From: JALSRK01 sp964461995
GTDB taxonomy: Bacteria; Acidobacteriota; Terriglobia; Bryobacterales; Bryobacteraceae
Direction of reading: 5' to 3'
Assembly (NCBI GenBank): GCA_964461995.1
Contig: CAYWXL010000005.1
Span: 52,691-116,690 of the forward strand
DNA length: 64,000 nt
Shown here piece after piece: positions 53,196-60,791 of the stretch (positions are counted from its first letter, which is position 1; every line of letters begins with the position of its first letter). Under the pieces are notes generated by a model. That model was not told where the DNA came from. It was given only the letters and a program-made list of their open reading frames with translations, and ran no database searches. The position numbers and the translations under genes were made by a program.

Positions 53196-53825
53196 TCACT
53201 CCTCCCACTGACGCTCGAGCATCTCCGCGTATTCACCCGAGGCGTAGAGCGAGAAATCGAAACGCCGGGGATTCAATTCGGTGTAGGTGCACAGGTTGAG
53301 CCGGGCGGCGAACATGTGGTCGGCGAAACGATAGTAGTTGCGCAGAAATTCGTCGGTGAGCTGCTGGCGCGGGGGCAACTCGGCAAACACGCCATTGATG
53401 CCCAGCGCCCGCGAGAAGATCCCTTTGTAGTCCACGACTCCCCACCGCCGGAGCTTCTCCCGGACGCTCTCGGGAGGATCGTGGACCACGAAACACGCGA
53501 AGCTTTGAAACCGGATGCCCTCGCCCGCGAGCTCCGGCGTCCGCTCCACGAACTCCAAGCATTGCTCGATCCACCGCGCGATGTCCTTGCCGATGTAGAA
53601 CAGCATGCGGAATTCGCAGTAACGCCCGGCCAGGAGCTTCTGCTCCAGCTCCTCGCGGCTGTGCTCGCCGCTGGGAAGGAGTCCTTGCAGCATCAATCCG
53701 GCGCGGGAGCTCTCGACGAGCTGGCCCGGGCCATCCGCGTCGGAGAATGGATGGAGAATGAGTGGAGGCAGAGTCCACACCTTGGGTTCCCGGGATTTCT
53801 TCTGCGCCATCCTCGTTACACTCAT
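53196..53825 (-). CDS. hypothetical soluble protein
   Basis: 209 residues, no signal peptide or membrane helix. Features: LPPLILHPFSDADGPGQLVESS near the N-terminus (about residues 19-40) and an internal FACFVVHDPPESVREKLRRWG. The C-terminal third is acidic and aromatic. I recognise no family. It converges with the glycosyltransferase gene (16 bases) and lies about 47 bases from the M28 peptidase on the same strand. The start at 53825 is the longest; ATG 53810 is an alternative. Confidence 0.55.
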   Translation of the reverse strand: MSVTRMAQKKSREPKVWTLPPLILHPFSDADGPGQLVESSRAGLMLQGLLPSGEHSREELEQKLLAGRYCEFRMLFYIGKDIARWIEQCLEFVERTPELAGEGIRFQSFACFVVHDPPESVREKLRRWGVVDYKGIFSRALGINGVFAELPPRQQLTDEFLRNYYRFADHMFAARLNLCTYTELNPRRFDFSLYASGEYAEMLERQWEE

Positions 53826-53871
53826 CGTCCGGCGGCTTCCGATTCGTTAGGCGGCCGCCCAGCCGATTCCA

Positions 53872-55395
53872 TCATTGTAAGCGCGGATGAACGAAAACGG
53901 GCCGTTGTGGGATCTCCGCCAGTTCCGCGACGGTCGCCGCGACGTAACGAAGCAACTGCAACGCTTCCCGGGACCGGATCTTGTCCCAAGTGTCGCCGGG
54001 CCGGTGATAGTCGCCGTGGAGTCCAGAGAAGAAAAACAGTACCGGGACCTCGCGGGCCGTGAACGCCGTGTGATCGCTGGAGCCGTAACCGGCGGAACCC
54101 GAGAAGTCGATCTTCAAACCGGTCTCGCTCAGGTGCTTACGGAGAATGGGCGACAGCGTGGCGCCCGTGCGTACCCCGCCCACGTAAACCCTCTTCTGCC
54201 GGATCCGCCCGATCATGTCGAGGTTGACCATGGCGGCCGCCTTCTCGAGAGGCGCCGGAGGGTGGCGCACGAAGTAGCTGGATCCCAATAGCCCTAATTC
54301 CTCGGCCGAGAACGCGACGAACATGATCCCCCGGCGCAACGGCGGGCGGCCCGCGAACCACCGCGCCAGCTCGATCAGTCCCGCCACTCCCGAAGCGTTG
54401 TCGTCGGCTCCCGGGTGGACGACGCCCTTACCGTTCCGCGCCAAAGAGAATTGCTCGCCCCGGCCGACATGGTCATAGTGCGCGCCGACAATCACGTACT
54501 CGCTGGTGCGGCCGGGCAACCAGCCGATGACGTTCCGCACCGTCCGCCGCTCCGAGCGCACGTCGGAACGCAGCGTTACCCGGAAGTCGTCCGGCCAGGC
54601 GAAACTCTCCGGCCGGAGCCGGCCATTGATGCTCCGCTGCACGGCGTCGAAATCCTTTCCCGCCAGGACGAACCATCGCCTGATCACCGCCGCGCTGACG
54701 TGGAATGCAGGGATCCGCGCCGGCGCTGGACCGGGGTAGGGCAAGAACTCTGTAAAGTCCCCGGCGAGGCCGCCGTGCTGCTGCGTGTCGTTTACCAGCA
54801 GCACCGCCGAAGCGCCGTGAATTCGTGCATTGAGCGCCTTCGCGTAGAGCTGGGAATGCTCAGTGTAAGTCTTACCAGCGAACACGCTGTCCCGGTCGAA
54901 CTCCTGCGGCTCGTGGCGCAGCAGGACGACGATCTTTCCTTTTACGTCCAGCCCTGCGTAATCGTCGTAGCTGTATTCCCGCGCCGAGATCCCGTACCCG
55001 GCGAACACGACCCGCCCGGCCGCCTTGCCTTTCCCGGAGAGCGTCAAAGGAAGAAAATCTCGCCGCAGGGCCAGCTCGTGGGCCGTCTTGCCGTCCTGCC
55101 AGGCCAGGCGGTTGTGCGGCCCCAGTTTCGCATTCACCGACACCGGAAACTCTTGGAAATATCCGCCGCCGGGCGGCCGCCGCAGCCCCAGGCGCCGGAA
55201 TTCCCGGGCGATGTACGTCGCGGCTTGTTCGAGTTGGGGTGACCCGGCTCCGCGGCCCATCATCGCCGGCGACGCAAGGTATCGGATGTGGGCCATGTAC
55301 CGCGCTTCGCTCCAGCCCTCGTTGCCGACCGTCGCCGGAAACACCCGCAGCAGGCCGGCCAGCAAGAGCAGAATGCCGGAAACTCGAAAACGCAT
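53872..55395 (-). CDS. secreted M28-family metallopeptidase with PA domain
   Basis: 507 residues with a signal peptide (GILLLLAGLLRVFPATVG). A protease-associated (PA) insert lies at about residues 120-260 (GRVVFAGYGIS; GKIVVLLRHEP). The M28 zinc ligands are all visible: GAHYDHVG, HPGADDNASG, FSAEELGLLGS (catalytic Glu), NLDMIGR and the terminal His in LHGDYHRPGDT. It probably removes N-terminal residues from extracellular peptides. It is 9 bases downstream of the DsbA-like gene, so a co-transcribed pair. Confidence 0.93.
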   Translation of the reverse strand: MRFRVSGILLLLAGLLRVFPATVGNEGWSEARYMAHIRYLASPAMMGRGAGSPQLEQAATYIAREFRRLGLRRPPGGGYFQEFPVSVNAKLGPHNRLAWQDGKTAHELALRRDFLPLTLSGKGKAAGRVVFAGYGISAREYSYDDYAGLDVKGKIVVLLRHEPQEFDRDSVFAGKTYTEHSQLYAKALNARIHGASAVLLVNDTQQHGGLAGDFTEFLPYPGPAPARIPAFHVSAAVIRRWFVLAGKDFDAVQRSINGRLRPESFAWPDDFRVTLRSDVRSERRTVRNVIGWLPGRTSEYVIVGAHYDHVGRGEQFSLARNGKGVVHPGADDNASGVAGLIELARWFAGRPPLRRGIMFVAFSAEELGLLGSSYFVRHPPAPLEKAAAMVNLDMIGRIRQKRVYVGGVRTGATLSPILRKHLSETGLKIDFSGSAGYGSSDHTAFTAREVPVLFFFSGLHGDYHRPGDTWDKIRSREALQLLRYVAATVAELAEIPQRPVFVHPRLQ

Positions 55396-55404
55396 CAGCG
55401 GCGA

Positions 55405-56322
55405 TTATTGATTAAGGGGCGATGGGAGTTTCACCGCACAACAGGCGGCATCCCCGGCGTTCTGCGCCGTCTTCTGGTACTCCAATTCCATGTCGATCAC
55501 CTGCTTGAGGTTCGGCCATGGCAACTGGGATGGGATCTTGCGGCCGTTGATGAACAGCGTCGGCGTGGAGTTGATTCCCAGCTCCCTCCCCTCGGCGATC
55601 GAACGGTTGACCTCCGGCTCGGTTTCCCGGTTGTCGATACAGCGCGTGAAGCGCAATTGATCAACGTCGGGCAACGTCCCGGCAAACTCTACAACCTTCT
55701 CGCGGAAGTTCGCCTTCGTGATCTCCGACTGGTGGGCGAACACCCAATCGTGGTACTTCCAGAACGACTCTTCGGATTGCTTGTAAACGCACCGCCCCGC
55801 GATTGCCGCGTCCCGCGCCCATGGATGAATTGGATCCAGTGGAAAATCTTTGAAGTACAAACGTACCTCCTTCGGGTACGCCTTTAGAAGATTCTTGCGC
55901 AGCGATTCGGCTTCCTTCTTACAATAAGGACACTGGAAATCTGTGAACACCACTAAGCGCACCGGCGCTCCAGGCGTCCCCAGGCTCGGCTGCCCGTCGG
56001 TGGTGATCTTCTCATACGTTTCGCGGAACGGGTTTTGGTCCAGTTCGTAAATCGCCGCCCGCACGAGCTTCTTGCCGTCTCTGGAGAGGTAAAAGACCTC
56101 TTCGCGCGAGGCGTGACCGGCCGAGCCCTTCACTCGGATCAGGCGGAAACCTTCCAGCTCGGACGGCTCAGGATCGGAGATCTCCACTTGAATCTCCGGT
56201 CCCCACAGCAGCAAGTGCCGGACGTACTTCTCCAGAGCCGCTTTGTCTACAGTTTGTTTCTCGGCGGCGCCGGCCGCCAGGGCCGCGGACAACAACGCAA
56301 CCCCCCACGTTAGCTTCCGCAT
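55405..56322 (-). CDS. exported DsbA-like thioredoxin-fold protein
   Basis: 305 residues with a signal peptide (WGVALLSAALAAGA). An N-terminal region of about 100 residues (about 25-125) resembles a dimerisation or binding domain. The thioredoxin-fold domain follows (about 125-285) with the redox motif FQCPYCKKEAE and the cis-Pro loop STPTLFING. It likely introduces or reshuffles disulfides in exported proteins. A second cysteine pair (AACCAVK) sits at the extreme C-terminus, which is unusual. The downstream M28 peptidase may be a client. Confidence 0.9.
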   Translation of the reverse strand: MRKLTWGVALLSAALAAGAAEKQTVDKAALEKYVRHLLLWGPEIQVEISDPEPSELEGFRLIRVKGSAGHASREEVFYLSRDGKKLVRAAIYELDQNPFRETYEKITTDGQPSLGTPGAPVRLVVFTDFQCPYCKKEAESLRKNLLKAYPKEVRLYFKDFPLDPIHPWARDAAIAGRCVYKQSEESFWKYHDWVFAHQSEITKANFREKVVEFAGTLPDVDQLRFTRCIDNRETEPEVNRSIAEGRELGINSTPTLFINGRKIPSQLPWPNLKQVIDMELEYQKTAQNAGDAACCAVKLPSPLNQ

Positions 56323-56369
56323 AACCCCATCCTATCGCAGCCGCGCCCGTCCGTATCTACCGCGCTGGG

Positions 56370-56816
56370 TTACGGCTTTCGGACTCCGATCGTCAACAGA
56401 ATGTTGGCGTACAAGTTCTGGTCCGCCGTGTGGATCACCAACGCCACATCAGGGCCGGCTACGGCCTTGTAGAAGTCCCAACGTTCGATGGGCTCGAGAT
56501 CCAGCGCGATGCCGGCCTCTTCGAGCGCTGCCCGGTATTCCGCCCAGACCGGCGGCTCACCCTTCATCGCATAGGGTCCTGTCTTCTCGGGCTGCATCGT
56601 ATTCACCTTCTCGATGGGGATGGCGCTCAACAAGGCTTTCAGCACCTGCGTGCACGTAACCACCCCGGGAGACAGGTTCAGGCTGACGAGTTCGGCATTC
56701 GGCCCCAGCGTCGTGCCCGCGGGATAGTTGCCGTCGGCGATCAAGACCTTCGAGGTGTGGCCCGACCGCGCCAGAATCTCGGTGATCTGGGGATGAAGGA
56801 GCTGGTGCAAGAGCAT
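56370..56816 (-). CDS. RbsD/FucU-family sugar mutarotase
   Basis: 148 residues. The family start LLHPQITEILARSGHTSKVLIADGNYP carries the conserved His and Asp near the active site (residues 18-30), and the C-terminus has the Tyr/Asn pattern YANILLTIG. The family interconverts pyranose forms of ribose or fucose before phosphorylation or isomerisation. Here FucU-like is as likely as RbsD-like. No rbs or fuc genes are adjacent. It is divergent from argS. Confidence 0.88.
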   Translation of the reverse strand: MLLHQLLHPQITEILARSGHTSKVLIADGNYPAGTTLGPNAELVSLNLSPGVVTCTQVLKALLSAIPIEKVNTMQPEKTGPYAMKGEPPVWAEYRAALEEAGIALDLEPIERWDFYKAVAGPDVALVIHTADQNLYANILLTIGVRKP

Positions 56817-56986
56817 AGCCTATTCAAGCTACCAGACCGGGCCGCTCCGGCGCGAACACCCGTGGCCGAGGCGATTCCCTTTCCCCGAACCCGCCCCAGA
56901 GTCCGTTGGGGCCCGAGGCTGAGACTGCCGGTTCGGCGCTTCCGCGCCTCGGCCCTTCGCCCCGCCGATGCTACACTGATGTGTCT

Positions 56987-58930
56987 GTGTTCCACGAAAT
57001 CGAACAACGGCTTCAGGAGAGGTTTGCCCGCTGCCTCGAAGAGAAACTGGGCGTCCGCGACGTCCCCGTCGCCCTCGAGGAGCCCCGTGAGCCCTCGTTC
57101 GGCGAGCTGGCCCTGCCCGTCGCCTTCCAGCTCGCCCGGCGGCTGCGCAAGGCCCCCCGGCTCATCGCCCAGGACCTCGTCGCCGCCGTCGGCTCCGTCG
57201 AGGGCGTCGCCTCTTTCGAGATCGCCGGCAACGGCTACGTGAACGTCCGTTTCGACCGCGGCTACTACGCCCGCGGACTCCTTGCCGGTTCGTCGGAAAG
57301 CGCCCCCGGGCCCGGCGGCAAGATCATCGTCGAGCACACCAACATCAATCCCAACAAGGCCGCTCACGTCGGCCACCTCCGCAACGCCGTCCTCGGCGAC
57401 ACCCTGGTCCGCATGCTGCGCGCCTCCGGCCGCCGCGTCGAGGTGCAGAACTACATCGACAACACCGGCGTCCAAGTGGCCGACGTCGTCGTCGGCTTCC
57501 ACCACCTGGAGAAGAAGTCGCCCGCCCAGGTCGCCGAGCTGGCCGCCCGGCCCAGGTTCGACTACCTCTGCTGGGATCTCTACGCCCGCGTCTCGGCCCA
57601 CTACAAGGAACATCCGGAATCCCTCCAGTGGCGCCAGCAAGCCCTCCACGCCATCGAGGCCGGCGAGGGCGAGTTGGCCGAGATCGCCCACACCGTCGCC
57701 GACGCCATCATGCTCTGCCACCTGGGCACCATGCGGCGGCTGGGCATCACCTACGACGTCCTGCCGCGGGAGAGCGAGATCCTGCACCTGGAGTTCTGGG
57801 CCACCGCCTTCCAGCTCCTCAAAGACCGTGGCGCCATCCGTTACGAGGAAAGCGGCAAGAACGCCGGCTGCTGGGTGATGCCGGCCAGCGCCTTCGGCGG
57901 CGGCGAGGAACAGGACAAGGTGATCGTCCGCTCCGACGGCACCGTCACCTACGTCGGCAAGGACATCGCCTACCAGCTCTGGAAGTTCGGCCTGCTGGGC
58001 AAGGACTTCTACTACCGCCCGCTGCTCACCGAGGCCGATGGCCACGTCGTCTGGGTCACCTCCGACAAGCCCGGCCCCGAGAAGCCGCCCGAGTTCGGCC
58101 GCGCGAGCGAGGTCTACAACGTCATCGACGTCCGCCAGTCCTACCTGCAGGAAGTCGTCGCCGCCGGCCTGCGGGCGCTGGGCTACGAGGAGCAGGCCGA
58201 AAAGTCGATCCACTTCGCCTACGAGATGGTCGCCCTCTCGCTCCGGGCCGCCGCCGAGCTGGGCGTCGAGCTCTCCGAGGAAGACCGCAAGAAGGGCTTC
58301 GTCGATGTCTCCGGCCGCAAGGGCCTCGGCGAGAAGGCCGACGACCTGATCGACCGGCTCGTCGAGCGCGCCTTCGAAGAGGTCAGCTCACGCCACCCGG
58401 ACGTGGACGAGGCCGAGCGCCGCGAAGTGGCCCGCCAGATCGCCGTCGGCGCCCTGCGCTACTTCATGCTGAAGTTCACCCGCACCTCGGTGATCGCCTT
58501 CGACTTCCAGGAGGCCCTCAGCTTCGAGGGCGAGACCGGCCCCTACGTCCAGTACGCCGCCGTCCGCGCCCGCGCCATCCTGCGCAAGTGGGCCGAGCGC
58601 GGCGAGAAGCTGCCGGACTTCGCCTCCATCCTCACCCGCGAGGCCATGGACCGCCAGCTCGCCTCCGAGGACTTCTGGCGACTGCTGCTGGCCGCCTCCA
58701 AGGCCGACGTCGCCCTGGCCCGCTCCATCGCCGGCGGCGAGCCCGCCCACGTCGCCAAGTACGCCTTCCAACTCGCCCAGGCTTTCAACACCTTCTACCA
58801 CGACTACCCGGTGATCCATGAGAAGGACCCCGAGCGCCGCGCCTTCCTGCTCTGGATGACCACCTACTTCCGCGACCAGCTCGAGCGCACCCTCGCCATC
58901 CTCGGCATCCCCGTGCCGCCGTATATGTGA
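56987..58930 (+). CDS. argS: arginyl-tRNA synthetase
   Basis: 647 residues from GTG 56987; GTG 56981 two codons earlier is equally possible, and no clear ribosome-binding site distinguishes them. The class I HIGH-type motif is AAHVGHLRNAVLGD. The KMSKS loop is replaced by SGRKGLGEKAD, a known feature of many bacterial ArgRS. The N-terminal Add-1 domain (about residues 1-95) and the C-terminal DALR anticodon-binding domain (about 520-647, YVQYAAVRARAIL) are present. Codon use is extremely G/C-biased at third positions, even against the GC-rich neighbours. Confidence 0.96.
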   Translation: MFHEIEQRLQERFARCLEEKLGVRDVPVALEEPREPSFGELALPVAFQLARRLRKAPRLIAQDLVAAVGSVEGVASFEIAGNGYVNVRFDRGYYARGLLAGSSESAPGPGGKIIVEHTNINPNKAAHVGHLRNAVLGDTLVRMLRASGRRVEVQNYIDNTGVQVADVVVGFHHLEKKSPAQVAELAARPRFDYLCWDLYARVSAHYKEHPESLQWRQQALHAIEAGEGELAEIAHTVADAIMLCHLGTMRRLGITYDVLPRESEILHLEFWATAFQLLKDRGAIRYEESGKNAGCWVMPASAFGGGEEQDKVIVRSDGTVTYVGKDIAYQLWKFGLLGKDFYYRPLLTEADGHVVWVTSDKPGPEKPPEFGRASEVYNVIDVRQSYLQEVVAAGLRALGYEEQAEKSIHFAYEMVALSLRAAAELGVELSEEDRKKGFVDVSGRKGLGEKADDLIDRLVERAFEEVSSRHPDVDEAERREVARQIAVGALRYFMLKFTRTSVIAFDFQEALSFEGETGPYVQYAAVRARAILRKWAERGEKLPDFASILTREAMDRQLASEDFWRLLLAASKADVALARSIAGGEPAHVAKYAFQLAQAFNTFYHDYPVIHEKDPERRAFLLWMTTYFRDQLERTLAILGIPVPPYM

Positions 58931-59139
58931 GGACGGCGATCCGGTGACGGCCCCGAGCCTGCCGGCCGCTGCCCCCGGCGCCGGGATTGACGCATACTGG
59001 AAAGAACCTCGGCTGCGGGGATGCGTTCACGGCGGCCGCTTCTTCCCTTCGGAGCGCGAATCCGCCTGGCTTGGTGTGGCGGCGCTTCGGCGCGGCGGCT
59101 ACAGCTTTGAATCAACCCCGCTGACGGGAAGCCGGAACC

Positions 59140-60771
59140 ATGCGTTACCGATCCGTGCTCCTGCTGGTCGCTGCGGCAGTGACCGTCCACGCGGCCCCCT
59201 CCGCGCGACCCGCCATCAAGCCCAGCGGCGTCGTCAATGCCGCAAGCCTGCTTCCGCCCGGGGTTCCCGGCGGCGGCATCGCCCCCGGCTCTGTCTTCCT
59301 TATCCGCGGAAGCGGGCTGGGACCCGCCGAACCGGTGGAGGCCAGCGCTTCTTCACCTCGCGAAGAACTCGCCGGCGTCACCGTTCGCGTCGTTCAAGAC
59401 GGAAACGCCTGGACGGCGTTACTGTTCCGTGCCGGCTTCGGCGAAATCCGCGCTCTCATGCCGGAGGAAGCCCGGCCCGGCGGCGCGCGCCTGGTCGTCG
59501 CCTATCAGGGGTGCGAAAGTCGGCCTGTTTCCATCCGTATTGCGGCTTCAGCGTTCGGCATCTTCACGTTGGCCGGCGATGGCATGGGCCCAGTCGCCGA
59601 TTCACCTGTGCGCCGCGGTGAGCTCGTGACAATCACCGGCGCCGGCCTCGGAGCCGCCCGCCCTGCCTCGAACCCCGCCTCCGGAAGGCGGGCGCGACGG
59701 ACGAAGGTGGAAGTCTTCGTCGGCGGCAAGCCCGCGCGGGTGATACGCGCCGGCCCGAAGCCTGGCTGTTGCGGCATCGACGAGATCCGGTTCGAAATCC
59801 CCCACGACGCCCCGCGCGGCTGTTACGTGCCCTTGCAGGTACGCCTGGCCGGCTCCGTCCCGAGCAACGTGGCCACCCTGCCCATCGAGCCCATCGAGCA
59901 GAACTGCCGCCTCGTGGACCGTTTCCGCTCCTACGTCCGCGAGGGCGGCCGCGCCGGGTTCGTCATCCCCTTCCGGCTCTCTTTGCGCATCGGGCTGAAG
60001 CCTTCTGGACACGCCGACTTTAAGGGCGACGCCTTCGTTGCCGCTTTCCGCGACCTTGATGGCAGCGAGGCCCTGGCCCGCCGTCTTCACCTTCCGCCGC
60101 TCGGATGCTGCACCGTCTACGCCGCGCCGGTGGTGCTGGGCGACGTGGCAGGAGCGGTCCGGCGCGAGCTGTTGCCAGACATGGAGCGCCTCGACGCCGG
60201 TCTCTTGGAAATCGGTCCGCCCGGCCGCCAGCGGTCTTTCCCTCCTCCCGGATCGGATGGGGAAGTGTATTACGGCATCCTCGGCGGCACGATGCCCGAC
60301 TATTTTGGTGAGCCGCTCCCGCTCTTCCTGACGCCTGGCAGAGTCACGGTCTCCTCTCTCGGCGGCCCGGACTCCGGCCCATTCACCGTCCCCGTCCGCG
60401 TTCCCGAGCCCATCGTCTGGACGAACCGGAACCGCACCCGGACAGTCAACCGAAACCGCTCCCTCACCGTGGCCTGGAAGCTCCGGGATCCGCGCCAGTT
60501 GGTAGCCGTCGCTGGCATCAGCTCCGATGCCGCCACGAATACGACCGCCGGCTTCCTCTGTCTCGCCGATGGCGCCGCCCGGCGGCTGCGGATCCCCGCC
60601 GTGGTCCTGCAATCATTGCCGCTCACGCGTTCCGGCGGAGTCCGGCCCCACGGGTTCTTGCTCCTGGCCACCTTTCCCCCGGACGCGGACTCCCTCTTCG
60701 CCGCCCGGGGCCTCGACGTCCTTCTCGGCCTGGGGGTCTCCATCGACGGCCGCACCGTGCGCTTCAAATGA
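59140..60771 (+). CDS. secreted protein with TIGR03437-type (Solibacter) domain
   Basis: 543 residues with a signal peptide (VLLLVAAAVTVHA). Residues 28-140 carry the TIGR03437-type start SGVVNAASLLPPGVPGGGIA and RGSGLGPAEP, an Ig/IPT-like fold typical of Solibacter-group exported proteins. A second related unit follows at about 160-250 (ELVTITGAGLG; CCGIDEIRFEIP). The C-terminal half is beta-rich with no recognised family. Several Cys pairs (GCC) suggest disulfides. It converges with the SBBP-repeat gene (20 bases). Confidence 0.78.
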   Translation: MRYRSVLLLVAAAVTVHAAPSARPAIKPSGVVNAASLLPPGVPGGGIAPGSVFLIRGSGLGPAEPVEASASSPREELAGVTVRVVQDGNAWTALLFRAGFGEIRALMPEEARPGGARLVVAYQGCESRPVSIRIAASAFGIFTLAGDGMGPVADSPVRRGELVTITGAGLGAARPASNPASGRRARRTKVEVFVGGKPARVIRAGPKPGCCGIDEIRFEIPHDAPRGCYVPLQVRLAGSVPSNVATLPIEPIEQNCRLVDRFRSYVREGGRAGFVIPFRLSLRIGLKPSGHADFKGDAFVAAFRDLDGSEALARRLHLPPLGCCTVYAAPVVLGDVAGAVRRELLPDMERLDAGLLEIGPPGRQRSFPPPGSDGEVYYGILGGTMPDYFGEPLPLFLTPGRVTVSSLGGPDSGPFTVPVRVPEPIVWTNRNRTRTVNRNRSLTVAWKLRDPRQLVAVAGISSDAATNTTAGFLCLADGAARRLRIPAVVLQSLPLTRSGGVRPHGFLLLATFPPDADSLFAARGLDVLLGLGVSIDGRTVRFK

Positions 60772-60791
60772 ACGCTGGCCCGGTTGCGCAC

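Noticed and set aside
56741..58213. 490-codon open frame on the minus strand
   Set aside because: Antisense to argS, whose third-position G/C bias removes stop codons on the other strand and so creates long false frames.
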